Assembly (NCBI RefSeq): GCF_022023855.1
Contig: NZ_CP059450.1
Coordinates: 744,001 to 808,000 of the forward strand
Direction of reading: 5' to 3'
Length of the DNA: 64,000 nucleotides
DNA from: Azospirillum brasilense
GTDB lineage: Bacteria > Pseudomonadota > Alphaproteobacteria > Azospirillales > Azospirillaceae
Position numbers and translations under genes: made by a program. A model generated the notes under the pieces. That model did no database searches. It worked only from the letters and a program-made list of their open reading frames with translations, and was not told where the DNA came from. This document shows, in pieces, positions 33,753-42,737 of the stretch; position 1 is the first letter of the stretch, and every line of letters starts with the position of its first letter.

Positions 33753-34304
33753 CTATTCCGCGAAGGCGGCCAGCGTGGTTTCGCGCGGGAAGATATGGGG
33801 GTGTCCCTCCCAATCGCTGCGCAGCGTCTCGAACACATGGACGTCGTGGAAACGGCCATATTTCTGGACATGTTGACGCAGCACCCCGACCTCGCGCGCT
33901 TTTACAACCCTCTGGATGCGGATGACCGTGTCGTTGCCCTCCATAAAATAGTTGAAGAGCTTGTTCATCCCCAAACCGTAGAAGCAATAGTCCATGATGA
34001 AGCAGTGCAGGAAGCCAGCGAGCCGCCGCCTGTCCTTCTCATCCACGATATACGAGCCGGAGGAGCAGCGCAGATGCACCCGGTCGATGTCATAGTAGGA
34101 AAGATAGCCGACCGGGCGGCCCTCATGCTCGATGATGAAATGGCGGAAGTCCGCGCGGGCGTCCATTGCGGCCAGCCACGCGCGCTGCCGATCGACGTCC
34201 GGATTCTCCAGATCGGTGAACATGAAGCGGGTGATCGACGGCTCGGTTCGCCAGCGCAGCAGCATCTCGGCATCGTCGGTCGTCGGTCGGCGGAAGCGGA
34301 ACAT
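33753..34304 (-). CDS. GNAT acetyltransferase, PseH-like
   Basis: A 183-residue N-acyltransferase of the RimJ/PseH type. It has FRRPTTDDAEMLLRWRTEP at the start, GYLSYYDIDRVHLRCSSG in the middle, and MNKLFNYFMEGNDTVIRI, where aromatic residues replace the more usual motif. In the pseudaminic pathway PseH N-acylates the 4-amino group of the altrose intermediate. Here the acyl donor might be the product of the ACP cassette instead of acetyl-CoA (inference). Confidence 0.78.
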   Translation of the reverse strand: MFRFRRPTTDDAEMLLRWRTEPSITRFMFTDLENPDVDRQRAWLAAMDARADFRHFIIEHEGRPVGYLSYYDIDRVHLRCSSGSYIVDEKDRRRLAGFLHCFIMDYCFYGLGMNKLFNYFMEGNDTVIRIQRVVKAREVGVLRQHVQKYGRFHDVHVFETLRSDWEGHPHIFPRETTLAAFAE

Positions 34305-34332
34305 GAACCCTCACCCTCAAACGCCTGCGGCG

Positions 34333-35115
34333 TCACGTCGCCAGATAGCCGCCGTCCACCGGCAGCATCACCCCGTTGATCCAACCGCTGGCCGGCGACA
34401 GCAGGAAGGCGATGGCCGAGGCCACGTCCTCCGGCTTGCCGAACCCCATGGGATGGGCGGCACGGATCGCCTCGAACTGCTCCGCCGTGGTGGTGCGGCG
34501 GAAGCGCTCCATCATCTCCGTCTCGACCATCGCCGGGGCGACGCAGTTGACACGGATGCCGTCGCGCAGGAACTCCATGGCCAGCCCGCGGGTGGCCGAG
34601 ACCAGCCCGCCCTTGGCCGCCGAATAGACCACGTTGCCCGGCTGCCCGATCTCCGCCGCGACGGAGGACACCAGCACCAGCGCCGCCGGTTCGGCGTGGC
34701 AGCCCTTCTGCCGCAGGCCGCGGGCCAGCGCCAGCGCGCTCAGCAGGTTGGCGTGGAGGATGCCGTCGAAGAAGGCGCGGTCGACGCCGCGCACCGGCTT
34801 GCCGACCTGCACCCCGGCGCAATGGGCCAGCCCGGCGATGGGGCCGCCGACCTCCGCCTGCGCCTTGACCCAGCTGGGGATGGCGTCGCTGTCCGACAGG
34901 TCGAACGCCGCCGACCGGTGCCCCTCCCCCGGCAGAAGCGCCAGCGTCTCATCGAGCCGCCCGGCGTCGCGCCCATTGAGCGAGACCCGCGCGCCGAGCC
35001 TGGCGGCCAGCAGAGCGGTTGCCCGTCCGATCCCGGCGGAAGCGCCGGTGACCAGGACGTGCCGCCCCATGAGATCGACGAGCGGGCTCATGTCCTTGGT
35101 CATGTCCCGACTCAT
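34333..35115 (-). CDS. Short-chain dehydrogenase/reductase
   Basis: A 260-residue SDR with TGASAGIGRA, the catalytic VSSVAAEIG and YSAAKGG, and the C-terminal PVDGGYLAT. Homologues of this type appear in nonulosonate clusters (PtmA-like). The start at 35115 overlaps the Rieske oxygenase stop (ATGA), so the two are coupled and may act in sequence: hydroxylation, then oxidation or reduction. Confidence 0.85.
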   Translation of the reverse strand: MSRDMTKDMSPLVDLMGRHVLVTGASAGIGRATALLAARLGARVSLNGRDAGRLDETLALLPGEGHRSAAFDLSDSDAIPSWVKAQAEVGGPIAGLAHCAGVQVGKPVRGVDRAFFDGILHANLLSALALARGLRQKGCHAEPAALVLVSSVAAEIGQPGNVVYSAAKGGLVSATRGLAMEFLRDGIRVNCVAPAMVETEMMERFRRTTTAEQFEAIRAAHPMGFGKPEDVASAIAFLLSPASGWINGVMLPVDGGYLAT

Positions 35116-36251
35116 TCGGCGGCCATGCGGGCGAGCCACGCCCGGTGGAAGGCGGCGATGCGCTCCTCGCAGGAGCCGAGGACGGCCGGGGTCTGGACCT
35201 GCTTCAGCCCCTTGTGGGTGGCTTCGGCGACGCGCTGGTCCTCACCCAGGATGGTGCGGTTGAAGCCGGCGACATTGGCCTCCACCGCCTTGCGCGCGGC
35301 CCCGCCCTTGGTCTGCGGCTTGGAGGTCTCGCCCACAAACAGGCGGAAATGCAGGTCGCAGCGGTCCGGCCCGACAGGGTCGTAGGTCTGGACGCTCATC
35401 AGCGCGCCGTGGGAGACGCCGATGGCAAGGTTGGGGAAGATCAGATAGTGGTCGTAGCTTTCCAGCCGGTCGCTGCGCGGCAGCCCCATCTTCTGGCTCA
35501 CCCCGTCCCACCAGCGCGCCGAGCCGTCGGAAAGCTGGCTGATGCCCCGCGAATGCTCGCCCTCGTAGGAGCAGATCCAGACCTTCTTGACATAATTCTT
35601 GAAGGTTTCCGGGTGGGTAGCGTCGACGTGGTAGACCTCCAGGGCGGTTTCCAGCGCCGCCTTCCAGTTGGCGTTCCAGGGCAGCACGCCCTCATCGATG
35701 CGGTCGGTGAACAGCGCCGACAGATGGTCGAGGAGGGCGCCATAGGCGCCCAACTGTTCGTCCAGCCCCGGACCGGCCGGCTCCAGCCGCACGAAGACGA
35801 AACGGCCCCGCACCGCTACCTCGAAGCGCCGCAGGGCGAGGCGCTTCTTCGCCGCGTCATCCAGACCGAAATGCACGCGGTTTCCGGGGATGCCGACCGG
35901 AACGCCGTCGCGGTTGAAGACCCAGCCGTGATAGGGGCAGACCGGCTTGCCGTTGCCGCAGGGCCGCAGATGGATCAGCGAATAGCGGTGCGTGCAGACG
36001 TTGTGATAGGCCCGCAGCTCGCCGTCGAAGTTCTGCACCAGAACCGAGGTGCCGGCGATGTCCGCGGTGATGAAGTCGTTGTCGTTGCGCAGGTCGTCCG
36101 TAAATCCAACGAACATCCAGCAGCGGCGGAAGACTCGCGCCGCTTCTTCGGCGTGATTGGCCTCGCCGGAGTAACGCTGGGGCGGGATCACCATGTCGGG
36201 CGGGAACGAAAGCCGGCTTTGCTGACCCCGGTCATCCATGGCTGATTCCAT
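35112..36251 (-). CDS. Rieske non-heme iron oxygenase alpha subunit
   Basis: A 379-residue ring-hydroxylating-type oxygenase. The Rieske [2Fe-2S] ligands are complete: Cys86 and His88 (VCTHRY), Cys105 and His108 (VCPYHGW). The catalytic iron site shows EVYHVDATHPETF (His208, His213). No beta subunit or dedicated reductase is nearby. Its place at the head of the minus-strand glycosylation run is unusual and suggests oxidation of a sugar or acyl substituent. A methionine at residue 5 (36239) is an alternative start. Confidence 0.88.
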   Translation of the reverse strand: MESAMDDRGQQSRLSFPPDMVIPPQRYSGEANHAEEAARVFRRCWMFVGFTDDLRNDNDFITADIAGTSVLVQNFDGELRAYHNVCTHRYSLIHLRPCGNGKPVCPYHGWVFNRDGVPVGIPGNRVHFGLDDAAKKRLALRRFEVAVRGRFVFVRLEPAGPGLDEQLGAYGALLDHLSALFTDRIDEGVLPWNANWKAALETALEVYHVDATHPETFKNYVKKVWICSYEGEHSRGISQLSDGSARWWDGVSQKMGLPRSDRLESYDHYLIFPNLAIGVSHGALMSVQTYDPVGPDRCDLHFRLFVGETSKPQTKGGAARKAVEANVAGFNRTILGEDQRVAEATHKGLKQVQTPAVLGSCEERIAAFHRAWLARMAAE

Positions 36252-36357
36252 TTATCGGTTCGTTAATCATTCGACCCTAGCGTTCTTTCGGTTAATAGTC
36301 TCCGAATTCGCCCAAGTCCAGGACGGACGCAGCGGCGGCGGAGGGAGGGAGCATCCG

Positions 36358-37440
36358 GTGAAGGCCATCATCGAGGGCGTGCGCATCGCGGGATTCCGGG
36401 CCGCCGTGCCGCCGCACCGCCATTCCTTCCTGGAGGACCATTCCCTCTTCACGGCGGAGGAGGCGGAGAAGCTGTTCGCCACCACCGGCGTGTACGAGCG
36501 CCGCATCGCCCCGCCGCACATCTGCGCGTCGGACATGTGCGTCGCGGCGGCGGAAGGGCTGCTCGCCCAGCTCGGCTGGGACCCGGCCAGCGTCGACGTG
36601 CTGGTCTTCGTGTCGCAGGACCCCGACTACAACGTCCCGGCGACCTCCTGCGTCATGCAGAAGCGGCTGGGGCTGGGGACGGGGGCGGCCTGCTTCGACG
36701 TCAATCTGGGCTGTTCCGGCTTCGTCTATGGCTTGTGGATGGCCGGGCGGCTGCTCGGCGGATCGACGGGCCGACGGGCCATCGTTCTGTGCGGCGACAC
36801 CAGCTCGCGACACCTCGTGCCGGGCGACCGCTCGACCCTGCCGCTGTTCGGCGACGCGGGCGGGGCCGTGGCTCTGGAGGTCAGCCAGGGGGCCGCGCCG
36901 ATCCACGTCGTCGTCGGCACTGACGGCGGCGGGGCCAGGAACATCTGGGTCAAGGCCGGCGGACGCCGCAACTCGCTGGTGCCGGGACGTGAGCCCTGGC
37001 CGGCGGACAAGCAGGAACGGATGTTCACCGACTCGCGCCTGTCGCTGAACGGGGCGGAGGTGTTCGCCTTCACGCTGCGCGCCGTGCCGCCGCTGATCCG
37101 CGAGACGCTGGAGTTCGCCGGCGTGGGGGTGGAGGACATCGACCTCTGCGTGATGCACCAAGCCAACGCCTTCATGCTGGAGCATCTGCGCAAGAAGACC
37201 AAGTTCCCGCCGGAAAAATTCCTCGTGGACATGCACGACTTCGGCAACACCAGCTCCGCCTCCATCCCGCTGGCCGTCAGCCACCGGCTGGGCGAAGCGC
37301 TGTCCACCGGCACGCGCAAGATGCTGCTGGCCGGCTTCGGCGTCGGCTGGTCCTGGGGCGCCGTGGTGGCCGACGTCGGGCCGATCCCCGCGCCGGAGGT
37401 GCAGGAGATCCCCGACGACTTCCCCCTGCTGACCCCCTGA
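36358..37440 (+). CDS. Second KAS III-like condensing enzyme
   Basis: A 360-residue FabH-like protein, paralogous to the one at 23001. Catalytic Cys119 (NLGCSGFVYG), His (MHQANAFML) and Asn (DFGNTSSASIP) are intact. The shared GFGVGWSWG block marks the pair as one subfamily. The GTG at 36358 follows GGGAGGGAGC. It is divergent from the Rieske gene and 11 bases ahead of an SDR, forming a second condensation-reduction pair. Confidence 0.87.
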   Translation: MKAIIEGVRIAGFRAAVPPHRHSFLEDHSLFTAEEAEKLFATTGVYERRIAPPHICASDMCVAAAEGLLAQLGWDPASVDVLVFVSQDPDYNVPATSCVMQKRLGLGTGAACFDVNLGCSGFVYGLWMAGRLLGGSTGRRAIVLCGDTSSRHLVPGDRSTLPLFGDAGGAVALEVSQGAAPIHVVVGTDGGGARNIWVKAGGRRNSLVPGREPWPADKQERMFTDSRLSLNGAEVFAFTLRAVPPLIRETLEFAGVGVEDIDLCVMHQANAFMLEHLRKKTKFPPEKFLVDMHDFGNTSSASIPLAVSHRLGEALSTGTRKMLLAGFGVGWSWGAVVADVGPIPAPEVQEIPDDFPLLTP

Positions 37441-37451
37441 GCCGCCGGACC

Positions 37452-38222
37452 ATGCGCAACCCGCTCGACCTCACGGGACGGCGCCTGCTGGTGACCGGAG
37501 CCTCATCCGACAGCGACATCGGCCGCGAGATCTGCCGGGCGCTGGCTGGGTTGGGCGCTGCCCTCACTCTGGTCGGCCGACGCGCCGACGCGTTGGAGGC
37601 CACCCGCGCCCTGCTGGACGGGCCGGAGCGGCACAGCGTCGTCCCCTTCGACCTGACCGACCTCGACGCCATCCCCGGCTGGATGAAGGGGCTGGCGGAG
37701 TTGGGCGGTCCCTTCGCCGGGCTGGTCCATTCCGCGTCGGAGCAGGGCTACTCCGTGCTGCGGCAGGTCAACCGGGCGCAGTTCGACCGCTATTTCACGC
37801 TGAACGTCGGGGCGTCGCTGATGCTGGCGCGCGGCTTCCACCAGAAGGGCGTCGTCGCGCCGGGCGGCGGGTCGATCGTCTATGTCGGGTCGGTCGCCGG
37901 GCTGAAGGGCCAGAAGGGCCGCTCGCTCTACGCTGCGAGCAAGGCGGCGCTGGTCTCGGTGGCGCAATCGCTGGCGCTGGAACTGGCCGACAAGCGCATC
38001 CGCGTCAATGTGGTCGCCCCGGCGGTGGTGCTGGGCGCCAAGGCGGAGAAGCAGTTCGCCATGCTGCCGGCAGAGCAGAACGCCGCGCTCGCCGCCGCCC
38101 ACCCGCTGGGCTACGGCGCGCCGCAGGACGTGGCCGACGCGGTGGCCTATCTGCTGGCCGACAGTGGGCGCTGGGTGACCGGGACGGTGCTGCCCGTGGA
38201 CGGCGGCTTCACCGCGGGGTGA
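37452..38222 (+). CDS. Short-chain dehydrogenase/reductase paired with KAS III
   Basis: A 256-residue SDR. The glycine-rich loop is lengthened (TGASSDSDIGREI), reminiscent of enoyl-ACP reductase relatives. The catalytic pair is present (YVGSVAG, LYAASKAA), and it ends VDGGFTAG. It probably reduces the product of the KAS III just upstream. Its last 14 bases overlap the 3' end of the convergent pseG. Confidence 0.83.
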   Translation: MRNPLDLTGRRLLVTGASSDSDIGREICRALAGLGAALTLVGRRADALEATRALLDGPERHSVVPFDLTDLDAIPGWMKGLAELGGPFAGLVHSASEQGYSVLRQVNRAQFDRYFTLNVGASLMLARGFHQKGVVAPGGGSIVYVGSVAGLKGQKGRSLYAASKAALVSVAQSLALELADKRIRVNVVAPAVVLGAKAEKQFAMLPAEQNAALAAAHPLGYGAPQDVADAVAYLLADSGRWVTGTVLPVDGGFTAG

Positions 38223-39252
38223 TCGCCTCCGCCAGCGCCCGCGCGATGCGCAAGGCACCCTGGCCATCGACGATCCCCGCCAGCTTGCCCGCCATGGTCC
38301 CCCGCCGCACCGGGTCGGCCCAAAGCTCCAGAGCCACGTCAGCGATCCGCTCCGGAGCACCCTCGGTCTGCCCGGCCACCAGAGCGCACCAGCCCAGAGC
38401 CTCCGACTGGCGGGCGGCCTCCAACTGGTTGTCGGCGATGGTGACGAGGACGGCGGGCGTGCCTATGGCCGCCAGTTCCCCCGTCGTGGTGCCCGCCGCC
38501 GAGACGGCCAGCCCGGCCTGCGCCATCAGGTGCCCCATGCGCGGCGTGTCGCGGTGCAGCCGCACGCTGTCTTTGAAACGCCCCGCCGCGGCTTCCACCG
38601 CCGCCGCGTCGCGCACCGCCCCGCCGATCGCCACATCCAGCCAAACGCCGGGCGGCAGGCGCGGCGCGAGGCGTTCGATCACCGGAGCCGTCAGCCCCAG
38701 CGGGTCGGCGCCGCCGAAGGTGACCAGCAGGCCGCAGCGTTCCTCAAGCGGTGGCTTGGCCGCCGCCGCGGCCTCCCGCACCTCCCGCCGCAACGGTGCG
38801 TGAACGGGGCCGAGCAGCAGCCGGGCGTCGGGGTTGCCCTTACGGTAGGGCAGCGACGCGGCGTCCGGCACGGCGTTGACGATCAGCCCAGCGTGAATCG
38901 GCTCCCCCGTTCCGGCGTCGTCGAAGGCCAGGATGGGCAGCCCCGTCCCGGCAAGCCCGGCCCGCCAGCCTTCGGAGAATCCATAACCGTCCAGCACGAT
39001 GGCCGCGGTGCCGGCTTCCGCCGCGATGGCGCGCGTCGCGGCAAGGTCGGCGGCGCTGCCGGCGTCCGCGGCGATCCGGCGAACCGCGATTCCGGCTGCC
39101 CGAAGACGATCCTCCAAAGCCGGTGGCAGGCTCGCCGCGGCGAACAACGCATCGCCGCCCATCTCCTGCACGGCTTCCGCCACCGCGAGGCAGCGCATGA
39201 CATGCCCGGCCCCGATGGACGCCCCGGCGTCGGCACGGAACAGCACCCTCAT
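38209..39252 (-). CDS. pseG: UDP-2,4-diacetamido-2,4,6-trideoxy-altropyranose hydrolase
   Basis: A 347-residue GT-B-fold hydrolase that removes UDP from the altrose precursor of pseudaminic acid. It starts MRVLFRADAGASIGAGHVMR, the PseG signature including the catalytic His17, then shows VTFGGADPLGLT and SAAGTTTGELAAIGTP. The start at 39252 has GGGAG eight bases upstream. It follows the hypothetical gene at 39270 by 17 bases. Confidence 0.9.
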   Translation of the reverse strand: MRVLFRADAGASIGAGHVMRCLAVAEAVQEMGGDALFAAASLPPALEDRLRAAGIAVRRIAADAGSAADLAATRAIAAEAGTAAIVLDGYGFSEGWRAGLAGTGLPILAFDDAGTGEPIHAGLIVNAVPDAASLPYRKGNPDARLLLGPVHAPLRREVREAAAAAKPPLEERCGLLVTFGGADPLGLTAPVIERLAPRLPPGVWLDVAIGGAVRDAAAVEAAAGRFKDSVRLHRDTPRMGHLMAQAGLAVSAAGTTTGELAAIGTPAVLVTIADNQLEAARQSEALGWCALVAGQTEGAPERIADVALELWADPVRRGTMAGKLAGIVDGQGALRIARALAEAITPR

Positions 39253-39269
39253 GCGCTGACTCCCGGCGC

Positions 39270-39944
39270 TCAATGCAGGGTCGGCGCGTTGGGCCCGGTG
39301 GGGCGCAGCCGGGTGCGGGCCGAGGACAGGCAGAAGGCATGCCAGTAGAGCGCGACCAGGGCGCCCGGCATGCTGTCCAGCTCATGCCCCGGCAAAGCGG
39401 TGATGTTCGCCGCGTGGGCCATGGCGGCGTTGGCGGCGTTGAGGCTGTGCTGCGCCGCCGGACCGATCAGCGCCAGCGTCTCCGCCAGCGCGCGGGCGTC
39501 GAGGCGCAGGGTCGCCGGGGCGACGGTCACCTGGGCGGTCCCATCACGCAGGCGCCCGATGGCGATGTAGGCCTCCAGAAGGTCCAGCCGGTCCTCCGGA
39601 CGAATCACCGCGGCGACCACGCGGTTGCCGGTCAGCGGGCCGGTGCCGTCGAACTCGAACACCACGGCGCGCTCGGCCTGCCGGGCCTCGGCCAGGGCGG
39701 CGGCGCGCTCCCCGGCGGAGACTCCGGCCAGCCGCATCGCCTCCTCGAACATCTCGGGCCGCCCGCCGCCCTCGGCGTGGACGACCAGCGGAGCGTCCAT
39801 CGTCGCTGCGATGGCGAGACGGCGCGCCATGACGTTGACCGCCTCCTCCGCCGCGTCCTGCGGAAGCGTGTCCTGCAGCAGCTCCGCGCCCTTGCGCAGC
39901 ATCACCTCGGCGAAGCTGATGTCCGGGGCGGTGTCTGGGGTCAT
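39270..39944 (-). CDS. Conserved hypothetical protein
   Basis: A 224-residue soluble protein with an acidic N-terminus (MTPDTAPDISFAEVMLRKGA) and an Ala-rich mixed fold, including VVFEFDGTGPLTGNRVVAAV. The C-terminus is Pro/Thr-rich. It lies between cioB and pseG, all on the minus strand. I do not recognise the family. It may be in one transcript with pseG. Confidence 0.6.
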   Translation of the reverse strand: MTPDTAPDISFAEVMLRKGAELLQDTLPQDAAEEAVNVMARRLAIAATMDAPLVVHAEGGGRPEMFEEAMRLAGVSAGERAAALAEARQAERAVVFEFDGTGPLTGNRVVAAVIRPEDRLDLLEAYIAIGRLRDGTAQVTVAPATLRLDARALAETLALIGPAAQHSLNAANAAMAHAANITALPGHELDSMPGALVALYWHAFCLSSARTRLRPTGPNAPTLH

Positions 39945-40015
39945 GGTGCGGTCTCCGTCGAAGATGGTCGGCTGTTGTACGCCAGCGTTGGGCGGTTTCT
40001 CAATGTTCGCCGCCA

Positions 40016-41023
40016 TCAATGATAACCGATGGCGCCCGTTACCTTGCCGCGGAAAACCCAATAGCTGTAGGCGGTGTAGATCAGGATCGTGGGAATCAGG
40101 AAGGCCATGCCGATCAGCAGGAAGACCTGGGTTTCCGGCGGGGCCGCCGCCTGCCACACGGTGATCCCCGGCGGGATCAGCACCGGCCACAGGCTGATCG
40201 CCAGCCCCAGATAGGACAGGGCGAACAGCCCCATGGCGAAGGCGAAGGGAAGCACCTCCCGCCCCTCGTCCAGCGCCCGCCACAGGCCGAAGGCGAGGAA
40301 GCCGACCATCAGCGGCACCGGCGACAGCAGCAGGATGTTGGGAACCGAGAACCAGCGCGCGGCGATGGAGGCGTCCAGGAAGGGTGTCCACAGGCTGACC
40401 GCCGCGACCAGAACCAGCACCACGATGAGGAGCCGCCGCGCCACGCGGAAGCACCAGTCCTGCAGAATGCCGATGGTCCGCCAGATCAGCCACGTGCTCC
40501 CCAGCAGCGCGTAGCCGGCGATCAGGGCCACGCCGCAGAACAGGCTGAAGGGGGTCAGCCAGTCCAGCATGGTCCCGGCGAAGTTCCGCCCCTCCACCTC
40601 GATCCCCTGGATGAAGGAGCCGAGAACCACCCCCTGCGCGAAGGTCGCGAGCAGCGAGCCCAGGAAGAAGGCCTTGTTCCACAAATGGCGGCTGCTCCGC
40701 GCCTTGAAGCGGAACTCGAAGGCGACGCCGCGGAAGATCAGCGCGATCAGCATGAGCAGGAGCGGCAGATACATGGCCGGCAGAACGACGGCGTAGGCGA
40801 TGGGAAAGGCCGCGAACAGCCCCGCCCCGCCGAGGATCAGCCACGTCTCGTTGAAGTCCCAGACCGGCGCCACGGAGTTCATCATCACGTCCCGCGCCTC
40901 CTCGCTGGGGGCGAAGGGGTAGAGGATGCCGATGCCGAGGTCGAAGCCGTCCATCAGCACATACATGAAGACGGCGAAACCGACGATGGCGACCCAGGCG
41001 AGGGTCAGCAGGCTGCCTTCCAT
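40016..41023 (-). CDS. cydB: Cytochrome bd-type oxidase subunit II
   Basis: A 335-residue multi-pass subunit of the quinol oxidase, with the family start LAWVAIVGFAVFMYVLMDGFDLGIG and GAGLFAAFPIAYA. It supports subunit I in reducing oxygen at the inner membrane under low oxygen. ATG 41023 (GGAG eight bases upstream) is preferred over a GTG at 41032 that overlaps the cydA stop. Confidence 0.93.
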   Translation of the reverse strand: MEGSLLTLAWVAIVGFAVFMYVLMDGFDLGIGILYPFAPSEEARDVMMNSVAPVWDFNETWLILGGAGLFAAFPIAYAVVLPAMYLPLLLMLIALIFRGVAFEFRFKARSSRHLWNKAFFLGSLLATFAQGVVLGSFIQGIEVEGRNFAGTMLDWLTPFSLFCGVALIAGYALLGSTWLIWRTIGILQDWCFRVARRLLIVVLVLVAAVSLWTPFLDASIAARWFSVPNILLLSPVPLMVGFLAFGLWRALDEGREVLPFAFAMGLFALSYLGLAISLWPVLIPPGITVWQAAAPPETQVFLLIGMAFLIPTILIYTAYSYWVFRGKVTGAIGYH

Positions 41024-41028
41024 GGACG

Positions 41029-42438
41029 TCACTCCGCGGGTTCGATGGATTCGCCGGGCACCGACAGGGGCCGCTTCGGCTGGTGGCCCTGCGCCACCGC
41101 CGGGACCTCCAGATCCTCGTCGATCAACCGCGCCGGACCGATGGTCAGCAAGCGGAACAGGTAGTAGGTCCCGGCCCCATAGATGATCGTGTAGACCACC
41201 ATGAACACGATCAGCGAGGTCAGCACCGCCCCGCCGGTCAGCGCCGGAGTGACCGCGTCCGCCGTGCGGATCATCCCGTAGACCACCCAGGGCTGGCGCC
41301 CGATCTCGGTGGTGAACCAGCCGGCGAGGATGGCGATGAAGCCCAGCGGCATGCAGCCGACGAGCAGTTTGTGGAACCAGTTCGGGCTATAGAGTTTCCC
41401 GCGCACCCGCTGCACGAGATGGATCAGCCCCACCGTCAGCATGACCATGCCGATCGCCACCATGATGCGGAAGGTCCAGAACAGGATCTCCGGGTTGGGC
41501 CGGTCCTCCACCGGGAAGCTCTTCAGGCCGGGGACCACCCCGTCCCAGTCGTGGGTCAGGATCAGGCTCGACAGGGCGGGAATGGCGATTTCGGCGTGGT
41601 TGGTCTCCGCCTCGTTGTCGGGGATGGCGAACAGGATCAGCGGCGCCCGCGCCCCGCCCTCCCAATGGCCCTCCATGGCGGCGATCTTGGCCGGCTGATG
41701 CTCCAGCGTGTTCAGCCCGTGCAGGTCGCCCAGGAAGATCTGCAAGGGCGCCAGGACGGTGATGAGCGCCAGCGACATGCTGAGCCCGACCCGCGCGTGC
41801 TCCAGGAAACGGTTGCGCAGCAGATAGAAGGCGCTGATGCCGGCCACCACGAATCCGGTGGTCAGGAACATCGCCGTCAGCATGTGGGCGAGACGGTAGG
41901 GGAAGGATGGGTTGAAGACCACCGCCCACCAGTCGGTGACGAAGAACCGCCCGTCGCGCAGCTCCGCCCCGGCCGGGGTGTGCATCCAGCTGTTCGCCGA
42001 CAGGATCCAGAAGGAGGAGAGGACCGTCCCCGTCGCCACCAGCACGGCAGCCAGGAAATGGATGCCCCGCGGCACGCGGTCCCGTCCGAACAGGAGGATG
42101 CCGAGGAAGGCGGCCTCGAGGAAGAAGGCGGTCACCACCTCGTACTGGATCAGCGGCCCCAGCACGTTGCCGACGATGTCTGACCAGCGGCTCCAGTTCG
42201 TGCCGAACTGGTAGGTCATCACGATTCCCGAGACGACGCCCATGCCGAAGGAGATGGCGAAGATCCGCGTCCAGAATTCCGACAGGCTGCGGTACAGCGC
42301 CTTGCCGGTGATCAGCCACCGCGCTTCCAGAACCGCTATCCAGCAGGCGAGCCCCACCGTAAAAGATGGGAAAAGAATGTGAAAAGAAATCACGAAAGCG
42401 AACTGGATTCGTGACAGAAGCAGCGGATCGAGGTCCAT
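41029..42438 (-). CDS. cydA: Cytochrome bd-type oxidase subunit I (CioA-like)
   Basis: A 469-residue subunit with LSRIQFAFVISFHILFPSF, the haem-ligand region SFGMGVVSGIVM, and the conserved GRQPWVVYGMIRT. The loop after the fifth helix is short, ending at FPVEDRPNPE. It lacks the long Q-loop insertion of E. coli CydA, which places it with the short-Q-loop, cyanide-insensitive (CIO) branch. No cydX-like micro-gene or cydCD is seen next to it. Confidence 0.93.
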   Translation of the reverse strand: MDLDPLLLSRIQFAFVISFHILFPSFTVGLACWIAVLEARWLITGKALYRSLSEFWTRIFAISFGMGVVSGIVMTYQFGTNWSRWSDIVGNVLGPLIQYEVVTAFFLEAAFLGILLFGRDRVPRGIHFLAAVLVATGTVLSSFWILSANSWMHTPAGAELRDGRFFVTDWWAVVFNPSFPYRLAHMLTAMFLTTGFVVAGISAFYLLRNRFLEHARVGLSMSLALITVLAPLQIFLGDLHGLNTLEHQPAKIAAMEGHWEGGARAPLILFAIPDNEAETNHAEIAIPALSSLILTHDWDGVVPGLKSFPVEDRPNPEILFWTFRIMVAIGMVMLTVGLIHLVQRVRGKLYSPNWFHKLLVGCMPLGFIAILAGWFTTEIGRQPWVVYGMIRTADAVTPALTGGAVLTSLIVFMVVYTIIYGAGTYYLFRLLTIGPARLIDEDLEVPAVAQGHQPKRPLSVPGESIEPAE

Positions 42439-42737
42439 GGCCGCGGTCCTCCGTTGGCGCTCACAGGGCCGATTCCAGCCGGCCCAACCGACCCCCAACG
42501 CGGTCTGTCCAGGGGAGTTCCCATTTTCCGGCTGCGGATACTTTCTTTCCCCGCCCCCCTTGAACCGCCGCCGCGACCTCTTATTTCTAAGCTCTTGCCG
42601 ACATCCACACATTCACGGCCGGCCCTGGGCCACAGCCGATCCAACCCCGCTCCGATGGCCCCGCCGGCCAGCCGGGCCGGGGGGCATCGGTCCATTGCAG
42701 GGTGTTTCCCGAGGATGCCGGAATCAGGAGAAGCTCT

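Noticed and set aside
36252..36357. Two TTAA boxes as a CtrA site between the Rieske and KAS III genes
   Set aside because: They are 29 bases apart, not separated by the 7 bases of a CtrA site.
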